Shown here: positions 1-9,166 of the stretch, one piece after another
Position numbering within the stretch: position 1 is the stretch's first letter
How the letters are laid out: each line of letters starts with the position of its first letter
NCBI RefSeq assembly: GCF_001427105.1
Contig: NZ_LMGI01000003.1
Coordinates: 226,618-290,617, forward strand
Length of the DNA stretch: 64,000 nt
Direction: 5' to 3'
Source: Sphingopyxis sp. Root154
Lineage (GTDB): Bacteria > Pseudomonadota > Alphaproteobacteria > Sphingomonadales > Sphingomonadaceae
Notes under the pieces: model-generated
Seen by the model: only the letters and a program-made list of their open reading frames with translations
Databases searched by the model: none
Told to the model about the DNA's origin: nothing
Translations under genes and position numbers: made by a program

Positions 1-273
1 GTCAGCGTCGGCTGCCTGTTGGATCGTCCAGTCGCCATAGGCGATGCGGCTGAGGCAGCCAAAGTCATCGCCGTCGGTGAAGTTGTACGGTTGAATGTCA
101 TCGCCAAAACCCCAGAGCGGGGTGTCAGCGTGCACAAGGTCCGAACGCGGTTCGAGGGCTTCGTCATCGCGTGCGGCGGCGAGACCAGGGCAGACCAGCA
201 GCGCGGCGGCAAGGATAAGCCCAAAGCGATTGATCGTACCGTGGGGGGGCGGCCGTTCGCCAGGACCAATCAC
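1..273 (-). CDS. secreted protein of unknown function (C-terminus beyond window)
   Basis: Only the first 91 codons are in the window; the gene runs off the left edge. The proposed GTG start overlaps the stop of the upstream GST gene as GTGA, which is the main reason for this start. After a short N-terminal stretch there is a hydrophobic run (GLILAAALLVCPGLAAA) that looks like a signal peptide with an Ala-rich cleavage site. The exported part is acidic and aromatic (TPLWGFGDDIQPYNF, FGCLSRIAYGDW). I do not recognise the family. Translational coupling suggests co-expression with the GST and chorismate mutase genes. An internal start closer to the hydrophobic run is possible. Confidence 0.6.
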   Translation of the reverse strand, partial: MIGPGERPPPHGTINRFGLILAAALLVCPGLAAARDDEALEPRSDLVHADTPLWGFGDDIQPYNFTDGDDFGCLSRIAYGDWTIQQAADAD

Positions 274-965
274 GTCGCGGTGACTGCCAGCCCGCGTTGT
301 ACACCCGGCCGCGCGAGACCGGCCTCGAGCCAGCGCTGGACATGCGCAAAGCGGTCGAAGCCAACGATCTCGCGCGCTTCGTAAAAGCCGATCAGGTTAC
401 GCACCCAGCCGAGCAGCGAGATGTCGGCGATGCTGTAATCGGCGCCCATCACCCATTCGCGCGTCGCCAACCTTTCGTCGAGCACCCCGAGCAGGCGCGC
501 CGATTCAGCCGCGTAGCGGTCGCGCGGGCGCTTGTCCTCATATTCGCGGCCGGCGAATTTGTGGAAAAAGCCGAGCTGGCCGAACATCGGTCCGACGCCG
601 CCCATCTGCCACATCACCCACTGGATCGTTTCGTAGCGCGTTGCCGGGTCGGCCGAAAGAAACTGCCCGCTCTTGTCGGCGAGATAGATCAGGATCGCGC
701 CCGATTCGAACAGCGCGAGCGGCTTTCCGCCCGGGCCTTGCGGATCGTAGATCGCCGGGATCTTGCCATTGGGATTGAGTGCGAGGAAGGCCGGATCATG
801 GCTCTCGTTCGCCATGATGTCGATCCGGTGCGGTTCATAAGGAAGGCCGGTTTCCTCGAGCATGATGCCCGCCTTCACCCCGTTCGGCGTCGGCGCGGAG
901 AAAAGCTGGATCCGGTCGGGGTGCTGCGCCCGCCAGCGGGCGAAGATCGGATGGCCCGGGCTCAC
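270..965 (-). CDS. glutathione S-transferase, YfcG/YghU (nu-class) type
   Basis: Predicted 231-residue cytosolic glutathione transferase/disulfide-bond oxidoreductase. The N-terminal thioredoxin-like domain shows the nu-class signature APTPNGVKAGIMLEE, then NPNGKIPAI with the cis-Pro, and ESGAILIYLADK, where Glu-Ser binds the glutathione gamma-glutamyl group. The helical C-terminal domain has QWVMWQMGGVGPMFGQ and the N-capping segment YSIADISLLGWV. These match YfcG/YghU, which use Thr/Asn rather than Tyr/Ser/Cys chemistry. The GTG start overlaps the chorismate mutase stop as GTGA; the reading frame remains open far upstream, but those residues look non-coding. The substrate cannot be told from sequence. 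Confidence 0.88.
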   Translation of the reverse strand: MSPGHPIFARWRAQHPDRIQLFSAPTPNGVKAGIMLEETGLPYEPHRIDIMANESHDPAFLALNPNGKIPAIYDPQGPGGKPLALFESGAILIYLADKSGQFLSADPATRYETIQWVMWQMGGVGPMFGQLGFFHKFAGREYEDKRPRDRYAAESARLLGVLDERLATREWVMGADYSIADISLLGWVRNLIGFYEAREIVGFDRFAHVQRWLEAGLARPGVQRGLAVTAT

Positions 966-1249
966 GCGCTTTGTTCCCGCTTGGCTTGCTGGTGATGGCG
1001 GATCACTTCGTCGATGATGAAGCGCAGGAATTTCTCGGTGAAATCGGGATCGAGGTCGGCATCGCGGGCCAGTTCGCGCAACCGTTCGATCTGGCGTTCC
1101 TCGCGGCCGGGGTCGGCGGGAGGCAGGCCCTCGCGCGCCTTGAGCTCGCCGACCGCCTTGGTCACCTTGAACCGTTCGGCGAGCATATAGACGAGCGCTG
1201 CGTCGATATTGTCGATGCTCTGGCGATAGCGGCTCAGTTGGTCGTCCAT
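962..1249 (-). CDS. chorismate mutase (AroQ class)
   Basis: 95-residue all-helical chorismate mutase, converting chorismate to prephenate for phenylalanine and tyrosine synthesis. The AroQ layout is visible: an N-terminal helix YRQSIDNIDAALVYMLAERF with the catalytic Arg, KVTKAVGELKA with the conserved Lys, then DPGREERQIERLRELA and a C-terminal helix FLRFIIDEVIRHHQ carrying the Gln-like active-site position. Length equals stand-alone AroQ domains, with no prephenate dehydratase or dehydrogenase fused. It is the first gene of a three-gene minus-strand operon; its TGA overlaps the GST GTG. The 108 bases upstream separate it from the divergent prenyl synthase and should hold both promoters. Confidence 0.88.
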   Translation of the reverse strand: MDDQLSRYRQSIDNIDAALVYMLAERFKVTKAVGELKAREGLPPADPGREERQIERLRELARDADLDPDFTEKFLRFIIDEVIRHHQQAKREQSA

Positions 1250-1357
1250 GGGTGCGCGATTCCTCTCTTCTCCGGCACGCTTGGCACCGGCGAGGGGGCA
1301 GTGGCAAGCCGAAAGTCGTTGCAAAATCGTGACTGCGGCGCCAAGGCTCGCCGCGTT

Positions 1358-2371
1358 ATGACTGCGGAAATCCATCAGCTCCACGGCGACCGGCCGCCCT
1401 CGCTCGACCCGATGATGGCGCTTGTCGCCGCCGATATGAACGAGGTGAATTCGGTCATTCTCGACCGGATGCAGTCCGAAGTGCCGCTGATCCCCGAACT
1501 CGCCGGTCACCTGATCGCGGGCGGCGGCAAGCGCATGCGGCCGATGCTGACGCTCGCGTGCGGCAAGCTGCTCGATTATCCGGGGCGCCGCCACTGCAAG
1601 CTCGCCGCGGCGGTCGAGTTCATCCACACCGCAACCTTGCTCCACGACGATGTCGTCGACAAATCGGACCTGCGCCGCGGGCGCAAGACCGCGAACCTCA
1701 TCTGGGGCAACAGCGCCTCGGTGCTCGTCGGCGACTTCCTGTTCAGCCGCGCGTTCGAGGTGATGGTCGAGGACGGCTCGCTAAAGGTGCTCAAGATCCT
1801 CAGCCGGGCATCGGCGGTGATCGCGGAGGGCGAGGTCAACCAGCTCTCCGCACAGCGCCGGATCGAAACGAGCGAGGATCAGTATCTCGCGATCATCAAC
1901 GCCAAGACCGCCGAGCTGTTCGCCGCGGCGTGCAAGATCGCCGCGGTGGTCGCCGAGCGCGACGAGGCGACCGAAGCCGCGCTCGACGCCTATGGCCGCA
2001 ATCTGGGTATCGCGTTCCAGCTCGTCGACGATGCGATCGATTATGTTTCGGACGCGGAAACGATGGGCAAGGGCGTCGGTGACGACTTCCGCGACGGCAA
2101 GGTCACGCTGCCCGTCATCCTCGCCTATGCGCGCGGCAGTGCCGAGGAGCGGGAGTTCTGGAAGCTCGCGATCACCGGCCACAAGACCTCGGACGAGGAT
2201 CTCGCTTATGCGACGAGCCTGCTCCACCAGCACGACACGATCGCCGACACGCTCGCGCGCGCACGCCATTATGGCCAGCGCGCGGTCGACGCGATCGGCG
2301 GTTTCAGCGCCAGCCAGGCGAAGTCGGCGCTGACCGAAGCGGTCGCCTTCGCGGTCGCGCGCGCTTATTGA
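1358..2371 (+). CDS. ispB: polyprenyl (octaprenyl/decaprenyl) diphosphate synthase
   Basis: 337-residue trans-prenyltransferase that extends farnesyl diphosphate with isopentenyl diphosphate to make the ubiquinone side chain. It has GGGKRMRPML (substrate binding), the first Asp-rich motif LLHDDVVDKSDLRRG (DDxxD-like, DDVVD), the GEVNQL segment, and the second Asp-rich motif FQLVDDAIDYVSD. Chain length is not readable with certainty; alphaproteobacteria usually make ubiquinone-10, so decaprenyl is likely. ATG at 1358 was chosen because the conserved protein begins just after it; the upstream open frame is antisense to chorismate mutase. Divergently transcribed from that operon. Confidence 0.92.
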   Translation: MTAEIHQLHGDRPPSLDPMMALVAADMNEVNSVILDRMQSEVPLIPELAGHLIAGGGKRMRPMLTLACGKLLDYPGRRHCKLAAAVEFIHTATLLHDDVVDKSDLRRGRKTANLIWGNSASVLVGDFLFSRAFEVMVEDGSLKVLKILSRASAVIAEGEVNQLSAQRRIETSEDQYLAIINAKTAELFAAACKIAAVVAERDEATEAALDAYGRNLGIAFQLVDDAIDYVSDAETMGKGVGDDFRDGKVTLPVILAYARGSAEEREFWKLAITGHKTSDEDLAYATSLLHQHDTIADTLARARHYGQRAVDAIGGFSASQAKSALTEAVAFAVARAY

Positions 2372-2381
2372 GGCGGCGCCG

Positions 2382-2768
2382 ATGGCGATGATGGGCCCAG
2401 CGGCGGAAAGCCCCGACGCCTATATCGCCGCGTTGTCGGGCTGGCAGCGCGAACGCTGCGAAATGATGCGCGCGGCGATCCTGCGCGCGGCGCCTTTTGA
2501 AGAAACGATCAAATGGACCAACCTCGTCTTCATGGCCAACGGTCCGTGCATCCTGATCCGCGCCGAGGAGCATCGGGTACTGCTCGGATTCTGGCGCGGT
2601 AAAAGGCTCCGCGAGCTGGAACCACGGATCAAGGCGAGCGGCAAATATGAGCTCGGCAATCTGGTGATCGTCGAGGCGACCGAGGTGTCGCCCGAGACGG
2701 TCGAGGCGCTCGCCGCCGAAGCCTTTCGCCTGAACGCCGAGCTGGGCAACCCCGCGGCGCGTATCTGA
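2382..2768 (+). CDS. DUF1801-family protein
   Basis: 128-residue cytosolic protein resembling the DUF1801/YdhG fold: an N-terminal helix (YIAALSGWQRERCEMMRAAIL), a beta-rich core with FEETIKWTNLVFMANGPCILIRAEEHRVLLGFWRG, and a C-terminal helix. This family often resembles frataxin/YjbR folds; no catalytic role is established. It starts 10 bases after the prenyl synthase stop. Its TGA shares a base with the hrpB ATG (TGATG), so the two are translationally coupled, though no functional link is evident. Several Met codons lie close together at the N-terminus, so the exact start is uncertain by a few residues. Confidence 0.72.
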   Translation: MAMMGPAAESPDAYIAALSGWQRERCEMMRAAILRAAPFEETIKWTNLVFMANGPCILIRAEEHRVLLGFWRGKRLRELEPRIKASGKYELGNLVIVEATEVSPETVEALAAEAFRLNAELGNPAARI

Positions 2769-5230
2769 TGCAGCTACTCCCGATCGACGTCGTGCTGCCC
2801 GATATCATGGCGGCGCTGGTGCTGAAACCCAACGCCGTCGTCGTCGCGCCGCCGGGCGCGGGCAAGACGACGCGCGTCGCGCCCGCGATCCTCGACCAGC
2901 CGTGGTGCAAGGGCGCGGTGTGGCTGCTCTCGCCGCGCCGTCTCGCGGCACGCGGGGCGGCCGAGCGGATCGCCGAGGAGATGGGCGAGGCGGTTGGCGG
3001 GCGCGTCGGCTACGCCACCCGGCTCGACAGCAAGCAGTCCGCCGCGACGCGGCTACTCGTGATGACGCCGGGCCTGTTCCGCAACCGTATCCTCGCCGAT
3101 CCCGAGCTTCAGGGCGTGTCGGCGGTACTCTTCGACGAGGTTCATGAACGCAGCCTCGACGGCGATTTCGCGCTCGCATTGGCGATCGATGCGCAGCAGG
3201 GCCTGCGCGACGACCTCCGCCTTGTCGCGATGTCGGCGACGCTCGATGGCGCGCGCTTCGGGGCTTTGCTCGGCAACGCGCCGGTGGTGAAGAGCGAAGG
3301 CAAGATCTGGCCGCTCGACCTGCGCCATATCGGCCGCCGTGCCGAGGACCGGCTCGAGGCGTCGGTGCTCGGCGCGGTGCGGCAGGCGCTCGCCGACGAG
3401 CCCAAAGGCGACATGCTCGTCTTCCTGCCCGGTGCGGCCGACATCGAGCGCGCCGCGACCGCGGTCGAGGAGGCGCGCCTGCCGCTCGCGGTCCACCGCC
3501 TGCACGGCCAGATCGATCCGGCGCTGCAACGCAAGGCGCTCGTCCGCGATCCCAATGGGCAGCGCAAGCTGATCCTCGCGACGAGCATTGCCGAAACCAG
3601 CCTGACGATCGATGGCGTGCGGATCGTGATCGACGCGGGCCTGTCGCGGCGCCCACGTTTCGACAAGGCGGCAGGTATCGCGCGGCTTGTCACCGAGCGC
3701 GCGAGCCAGGCGTCGGCGACGCAGCGAGCGGGCCGCGCGGCGCGGCAGGGGCCGGGCGTTGCGTACCGATTGTGGGAGGCCGCGGCGACCGCGGGCATGC
3801 CGCCGTTCGATCCGCCCGAAATTCACGAGAATGACCTGATGCCCGTCGTGCTCGACTGCGCGAGCTGGGGCATCGTCGATCCGCGCCAATTGGGCTGGCT
3901 CGACCCGCCATCACCCGCCGCGATTTCAGAGGCGAAGACGCGATTGCAGGCGATTGGCGCGCTCGGCAACGACGGCCGCATCACCGCGCACGGCAAGGCG
4001 CTCGCCGCGATCCCGCTGCCGGTGCCGCTCGCGCATATGCTGCTCGACGCGGCGCGCGCGGGGGAGGCCGAGATGGCGGGGCGGCTGGCGGTGCTGCTGA
4101 CCGAGCCGGGGCTCGGCGGGCGCGGTGTCGATGTCGAGGCACGGCTGGGGCGCTGGCGCGGCCAGCGCAATGAGCGCAGCGAAGGCGCGTGGCGGCTTGC
4201 GCGGCGGCTTGCGACGATCGGCGAGAAGCTCGCGGCGGGGGCGGGCGATGTCGAGCCGCGCTCGATCGGCGGCTGGATCGCGACCGCCTGGCCCGACCGC
4301 GTTGCGCGGCAGCGGGCAGGGCAGCGCGGCGAATATCTCAGCGTCGGCGGCCGCGCCTATCGCATCGATCCGGTCGACCCGCTCGCGGGCAGCGAATGGC
4401 TCGCGATCGCCGACGCGCAGGGGCATGCCGCGGGGGTGCGCATCCTTGCCGCGGCGCCGATCGAACTGGCCGAGGTCGAGGCACTCTTCGCCGACCGCAT
4501 CGCCCAGCATTCGGCGAGCAGCTACGACGGCACGAACGACCGCGTCGACCACCGCCGCGAACGGCGGCTCGGCGCGATCGCGCTGACGAGCGGGCAGGCG
4601 GGACGCAGCGAAAATGCCGAGGACGATATCGCGGTGCGGATGGCGGCGGTGCGCGGCAAGGGGCTGGGGCTGATCGGCTGGGGCCCGGCGGCGCAGGCGC
4701 TGCGCCAGCGCGCTTCTTACGCCGGGATCGACGGGCTTTCGACCGGCGCGCTCGCCGACAGTCTCGAGCTCTGGCTGGAGCCGCTGCTCGCAGGGTGCCG
4801 CGGCCTCCGCGACATTGGCGACCGCAAGCTGACCGACGCGCTGATGACGACGCTCGACTGGCCTGCGCGTCAGTTGCTCGAAAAACATGCGCCCGCGGAT
4901 TATACGACACCCGTCGGCAGCCGGCATCCGATCGACTATGGCGCCGACGGCGGGCCGACGGTCAGCGTGCGCGTGCAGGAATTGTTCGGGCTGGCGCGCC
5001 ACCCGACGATCGGCGATCCGCCGGTGCCGCTGATACTCGCGCTGACCTCGCCCGCGCACCGCCCAATCCAGACGACGCGCGACCTCGTCTCCTTCTGGAG
5101 CGGCAGCTGGCACGATGTGGCGCGCGAGATGCGCGGGCGCTATCCCAAGCACAGCTGGCCCGACGATCCGGCGAGCGCGCGGCCAAGCTTGATGACCAAA
5201 GCGGCGCAGGCGCGGCGCGATGCGCAATAG
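2768..5230 (+). CDS. hrpB: ATP-dependent RNA helicase HrpB (DEAH family)
   Basis: 820-residue DExH-box helicase. Motif I is VVVAPPGAGKTTRVAP (about residues 24-40), motif II DEVHERSLDGD (about 124), motif III MSATLDG (about 154), motif V ATSIAETSLTIDGVRIVID, and motif VI QRAGRAARQGPG (about 318). A winged-helix/ratchet region follows, and the HrpB-specific C-terminal domain ends with the conserved FWSGSWHDVAREMRGRYPKHSWPDDP. HrpB is shorter than HrpA; its cellular RNA target is poorly defined. ATG overlaps the previous stop by one base. Length and motif order fit an intact gene. Confidence 0.95.
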   Translation: MQLLPIDVVLPDIMAALVLKPNAVVVAPPGAGKTTRVAPAILDQPWCKGAVWLLSPRRLAARGAAERIAEEMGEAVGGRVGYATRLDSKQSAATRLLVMTPGLFRNRILADPELQGVSAVLFDEVHERSLDGDFALALAIDAQQGLRDDLRLVAMSATLDGARFGALLGNAPVVKSEGKIWPLDLRHIGRRAEDRLEASVLGAVRQALADEPKGDMLVFLPGAADIERAATAVEEARLPLAVHRLHGQIDPALQRKALVRDPNGQRKLILATSIAETSLTIDGVRIVIDAGLSRRPRFDKAAGIARLVTERASQASATQRAGRAARQGPGVAYRLWEAAATAGMPPFDPPEIHENDLMPVVLDCASWGIVDPRQLGWLDPPSPAAISEAKTRLQAIGALGNDGRITAHGKALAAIPLPVPLAHMLLDAARAGEAEMAGRLAVLLTEPGLGGRGVDVEARLGRWRGQRNERSEGAWRLARRLATIGEKLAAGAGDVEPRSIGGWIATAWPDRVARQRAGQRGEYLSVGGRAYRIDPVDPLAGSEWLAIADAQGHAAGVRILAAAPIELAEVEALFADRIAQHSASSYDGTNDRVDHRRERRLGAIALTSGQAGRSENAEDDIAVRMAAVRGKGLGLIGWGPAAQALRQRASYAGIDGLSTGALADSLELWLEPLLAGCRGLRDIGDRKLTDALMTTLDWPARQLLEKHAPADYTTPVGSRHPIDYGADGGPTVSVRVQELFGLARHPTIGDPPVPLILALTSPAHRPIQTTRDLVSFWSGSWHDVAREMRGRYPKHSWPDDPASARPSLMTKAAQARRDAQ

Positions 5231-5296
5231 ACCTCTTTTCGCAGGGCCAGGTTGGCGCTAAGGCGGCGGAACAGGCACCAGTTACAGGACACCCCG

Positions 5297-5575
5297 ATGA
5301 AAGCGCGTATCTTCCAGAAGCCCAAGAATGCGATGCAGTCGGGGCGTGCCGGGACGCAGCGCTGGATTCTGGAATTTGCCCCCGCCGAAGCGCGCAAGGC
5401 TGATCCGCTGATGGGCTGGGCGGGCAGCGGCGACACGCAGCGCCAGTTGCGTCTGGGTTTTGCGAGTCAGGAAGAAGCGGTGGCTTACGCCGAGCGTAAC
5501 GGCATCGAGGTCGACGTTACCGCGCCTCCCGTGCGTACGCTCAAGATCCAGGCCTACGCCGACAATTTCCGCTGA
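5297..5575 (+). CDS. ETC complex I accessory subunit (NDUFS4-like)
   Basis: 92-residue protein of the NDUFS4/ETC_C1 accessory-subunit family of NADH:ubiquinone oxidoreductase, typical of alphaproteobacteria. Characteristic segments are the N-terminal ARIFQKPKNAMQSG, WILEFAPAEARKADPLMGWAGSGDT and FASQEEAVAYAERNGIEV, with a C-terminal YADNFR. It supports peripheral-arm assembly near the FMN/NADH module at the inner membrane. The gene stands alone 66 bases after hrpB, away from the main nuo operon, as is common for this subunit. An in-frame upstream start would add 15 unlikely residues; ATG at 5297 matches the family N-terminus. Confidence 0.88.
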   Translation: MKARIFQKPKNAMQSGRAGTQRWILEFAPAEARKADPLMGWAGSGDTQRQLRLGFASQEEAVAYAERNGIEVDVTAPPVRTLKIQAYADNFR

Positions 5576-5583
5576 TAAAAAGA

Positions 5584-5599
5584 CGGCCCCGAAGGGCCG
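5584..5599 (-). terminator. intrinsic terminator for DUF4170 gene (probably bidirectional)
   Basis: Six-base GC-only arms (CGGCCC and GGGCCG) around a CGAA loop. Read on the minus strand, the stem is followed by TCTTTTTATC, a U-tract, just beyond the stop of the minus-strand gene at 5606. The plus-strand side lacks a U-run, so termination of the complex I gene would be weaker. Confidence 0.7.
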
Positions 5600-5605
5600 C
5601 CCTGT

Positions 5606-5824
5606 TCAGCCTTCGGCGTCCGGCTGCAGCAATTTGTGCAGGTGGACGACGACATATTTCATTTCAGCATCGTCGACCGTGCGCTGCGCCGCGCTGCGCC
5701 ACGCCTTTTCGGCCGACTTGTAGTCGGGATAGAGGCCGACGACGTCGAGATTGTGAAGGTCGGTGAAGTCGAGGCCCTGCGGGTCGCTGACGCGTCCGCC
5801 GAAAACCAGGTGAAGCTTGCTCAT
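5606..5824 (-). CDS. DUF4170 family protein
   Basis: 72-residue small protein: MSKLHLVFGGRVSDPQ, then NLDVVGLYPDYKSAEKAWRSAAQRTVDDAEMKYVVVHLHKLL. This matches the alphaproteobacterial DUF4170 pattern (function unknown), with a beta strand leading into the G-G-R turn and a C-terminal strand ending HLHKLL. No signal peptide or membrane segment. It is followed by an intrinsic terminator. The 85 bases upstream, shared with the stop of the next minus-strand gene, leave room for its own promoter. Confidence 0.8.
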   Translation of the reverse strand: MSKLHLVFGGRVSDPQGLDFTDLHNLDVVGLYPDYKSAEKAWRSAAQRTVDDAEMKYVVVHLHKLLQPDAEG

Positions 5825-5909
5825 CTTCGGATTCCTGCCGGTAAAGTCTTGGGGAGGGGAAGCGCAGCCCCCTATTCCGCAACGGGCGAATAAGCAAGTA
5901 AGCTGTCTT

Positions 5910-6272
5910 TCAGCTGTCGGGATCGTCCTTGCGGCCTTTAGGCAGCAGCGAACCGAGCAGCGCGCCGACCGCGACCGCGCCCGCGACCAAGGCCAGCGGC
6001 TGCTTTTCGGCCGCGTCCTTGAGCTTGCTGTTCGCACGCTTCGCCTGCGCCTTGCCCTTTTCATAGACTTCGCCCGCCGCCTCGCGGGCGACGCCGGCCT
6101 GTTCGCTCGCCCTGGCCGCCAGGTCTTCGGTCGCGGCGCGGGCGCGGCCGTAGCCGTCCTGAATGCGCGCCTTTGCCGCCTCGGCGGTCAGCCGCGCATT
6201 TTCCGCGGTTTTCTCCGCAAGCTCACTCGCTTTTGCACGCGTCTCGCGGGCGGTTTCACCGAACGGCTTCAT
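5910..6272 (-). CDS. YqjD/DUF883-like membrane-anchored protein (second copy)
   Basis: 120-residue protein with a long Ala/Lys/Glu-rich helical, coiled-coil-like region (ETRAKASELAEKTAENARL and onwards) and a single C-terminal hydrophobic segment ALVAGAVAVGALLGSLL preceded by KQP and followed by basic residues. This is the architecture of YqjD/ElaB proteins, which sit on the inner membrane and bind ribosomes in E. coli. Start at 6272 is preferred: GGAGG lies six bases upstream, and an adjacent ATG at 6275 would put it at three. It overlaps the end of the upstream gene by 17 bases, so it is the last gene of a coupled operon. The family assignment rests on architecture more than exact motifs. 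Confidence 0.65.
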   Translation of the reverse strand: MKPFGETARETRAKASELAEKTAENARLTAEAAKARIQDGYGRARAATEDLAARASEQAGVAREAAGEVYEKGKAQAKRANSKLKDAAEKQPLALVAGAVAVGALLGSLLPKGRKDDPDS

Positions 6273-6645
6273 CATCTTCCTCCACATTTTCGATTTCATC
6301 CTCGTCCGCCGGTTCGTCGGAGGAGCGAAAATGATCGGCGACGTCGGTCGCCAGGTCCTGAATCTTTTGCGCCAGACGCGGCGCATGTTCCTTGATCGGA
6401 TCGCGCAGCAGCCAGGCAACGCCGGCTGCCGCGGCGATCGCGATCGGCAGCCGGTTGTTGCGAAACTGTTGCTGCACCGCATGTGCCGTGTCGTCGACCT
6501 TTTCGCCGATCCGGTATTTGCCGCGATCTAGAAGCGCACCGGGCTTGAGCGCCGCGCGCGCGACGTCGAGCCGGCGATGCAATTCGGCGCGCTGCAGCAT
6601 CGAGCGGCGCGCGGCGACGATCAGGCGATTACGCGTCCGCGGCAT
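6256..6645 (-). CDS. small membrane protein of YqjD/E-like operon (DUF3618-like)
   Basis: 129 residues. The N-terminal helix RRSMLQRAELHRRLDVARAALKPGALLDRG resembles DUF3618-type sequences; a hydrophobic segment LPIAIAAAAGVAWLLRDPI is near residues 67-85; the tail is acidic (DEPADEDEIENVEEDDEAV). The function is unknown. It overlaps both neighbours by 17 bases (6629-6645 upstream, 6256-6272 downstream), which strongly implies co-translation with the holin-like YqjE homologue. The position between YqjE-like and DUF883-like genes corresponds to YqjK in enterobacteria, but sequence likeness to YqjK is not clear. Confidence 0.65.
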   Translation of the reverse strand: MPRTRNRLIVAARRSMLQRAELHRRLDVARAALKPGALLDRGKYRIGEKVDDTAHAVQQQFRNNRLPIAIAAAAGVAWLLRDPIKEHAPRLAQKIQDLATDVADHFRSSDEPADEDEIENVEEDDEAVR

Positions 6646-7093
6646 CGTCGATCCCTTCGTTCGTCAGGTCGCGGCGAAGCGCGGTACGGATGTCCCCATA
6701 GCTGAGCTGCGCGCGCCGCCCCGCAAAGCCGGCGATCGCCAGCAGCACGGCAACGACGATCAATGTCGCGACAAAGGGCCCGACATGCGGCGCAAGCGCA
6801 AGGATTGCCCCGAACGCGAGTGCGAGCATCGCAATGCCGAGCGCGCAGGCGGCAATCGTGCCCCATGCCGCGGTCCAGCTGACGCCGTGCAGCGCCAGCT
6901 CACCGCGTGCCTCGATCAGCGCAAACTCCGCCCGTGCCGTCGCCGAGAGATTATCGACGACATCGCCGACAATCGTTTCGAGCGGAACGGGGGGCGGCGT
7001 TACCGGACGCCCGTCGGGCGCATAGCCGTGGCTTATGCCGTCAAAGCTGCGCGCGTCGGGCGCCGGTGGGGTATTCGGATCTGAAGGTGCCAA
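6629..7093 (-). CDS. YqjE-like phage-holin superfamily membrane protein (DUF1469)
   Basis: 154 residues. A Pro-rich cytosolic N-terminus precedes PLETIVGDVVDNLSATARAEFALIEARGEL, the DUF1469/Phage_holin_3_6 pattern of an amphipathic helix before two membrane spans. The spans are GTIAACALGIAMLALAFGAILAL and GPFVATLIVVAVLLAIAGFAG. The tail is YGDIRTALRRDLTNEG. In enterobacteria YqjE is a small inner-membrane partner of YqjD. It begins seven bases after the YqjD-like stop and overlaps the next gene, so the operon order YqjD-like, YqjE-like, small membrane protein, second DUF883-like is clear. Not part of a prophage: no phage genes nearby. Confidence 0.78.
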   Translation of the reverse strand: MAPSDPNTPPAPDARSFDGISHGYAPDGRPVTPPPVPLETIVGDVVDNLSATARAEFALIEARGELALHGVSWTAAWGTIAACALGIAMLALAFGAILALAPHVGPFVATLIVVAVLLAIAGFAGRRAQLSYGDIRTALRRDLTNEGIDDAADA

Positions 7094-7100
7094 TGCCCTG

Positions 7101-7646
7101 TCAATCGTTCGAGCTGCCCTTGAGCATCCGGGCGAGCACGAAGCCGATCACCGTGGCGGCGCCGACGGCGATCGCCGGGTTCTTCTTGACCATGTCGCGC
7201 GTCGAGGCGGCGAGTTCGTCGAGATCCTTCTTGTCGAGCGTCGTGGCGAGGCCGGCAACGGTCGTGGCGGCCGAACGGGCATAATCGCCGTACTGCTTAC
7301 CAAACTTGGTATCGACGGTGCCGGCGCTGTCCTCGAGCAGCTTGGCGAGGCTGCCGACGGCTTCGGCGGCCTTGTCCTTGCCTTTGTTCGCGGCATCGCG
7401 CGCCTTGGTCGATGCCTGCTTCGTCAGCGTCGAGGCTTCGCTCTTCAGCGAGGCGGCCTTCTTCGATGCTTCGGACTTGATGGTGTCGCGGGTTGCGGCG
7501 ATCTGGTCGCGGATCGGATGATCCTTGGCGGCCTTCACCGTCGCGGGCTTGCGCGCGGGCGCAGCCTTGGTTGCGGCGGCCTTTGCAGGTGCCTTGGGAC
7601 GGGGGGCGGCAACTTTCTTGGTCGCGGGAGTAGCGGCTTTGGCCAT
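7101..7646 (-). CDS. YqjD/ElaB-like protein with histone-H1-like N-terminus
   Basis: 181 residues. The N-terminal ~60 residues are Lys/Ala/Pro-rich (KKVAAPRPKAPAKAAATKAA), like an H1/AlgP-type basic tail. A helical region with DQIAATRDTIKSEASKKAASLKSEA follows, then a C-terminal anchor NPAIAVGAATVIGFVLARML and a short charged end. The C-terminus is the DUF883 signature, as in YqjD, an inner-membrane ribosome-tethering protein induced in stationary phase. The basic extension is unusual and could bind nucleic acid (inference). First gene of the four-gene minus-strand operon, diverging from eno across about 200 bases. Confidence 0.7.
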   Translation of the reverse strand: MAKAATPATKKVAAPRPKAPAKAAATKAAPARKPATVKAAKDHPIRDQIAATRDTIKSEASKKAASLKSEASTLTKQASTKARDAANKGKDKAAEAVGSLAKLLEDSAGTVDTKFGKQYGDYARSAATTVAGLATTLDKKDLDELAASTRDMVKKNPAIAVGAATVIGFVLARMLKGSSND

Positions 7647-7777
7647 TGGCGTTGTCCTCTTCTTCTTTTATCGGGCGCCGCGTGCGCGAACAACCCTTTG
7701 GTCCTGCCTCAATATATAGCAAGGCGGGCCTAATGGTTCCATAGCCGTGCAAAATTCCTATGCAACGGTTGCACTAA

Positions 7778-9124
<1,347 letters not shown>

Positions 9125-9166
9125 GCGAGCGAAGCGTGCCGGTTCCGTTGGCTCGGCGTTGAGGTG

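Noticed and set aside
971..1357. N-terminal extension of the prenyl synthase frame
   Set aside because: It lies antisense to chorismate mutase and has no prenyl-synthase likeness; ATG 1358 fits the family.
6629..7093. Prophage remnant because of a holin-superfamily protein
   Set aside because: No other phage gene nearby; YqjE-like proteins are chromosomal.
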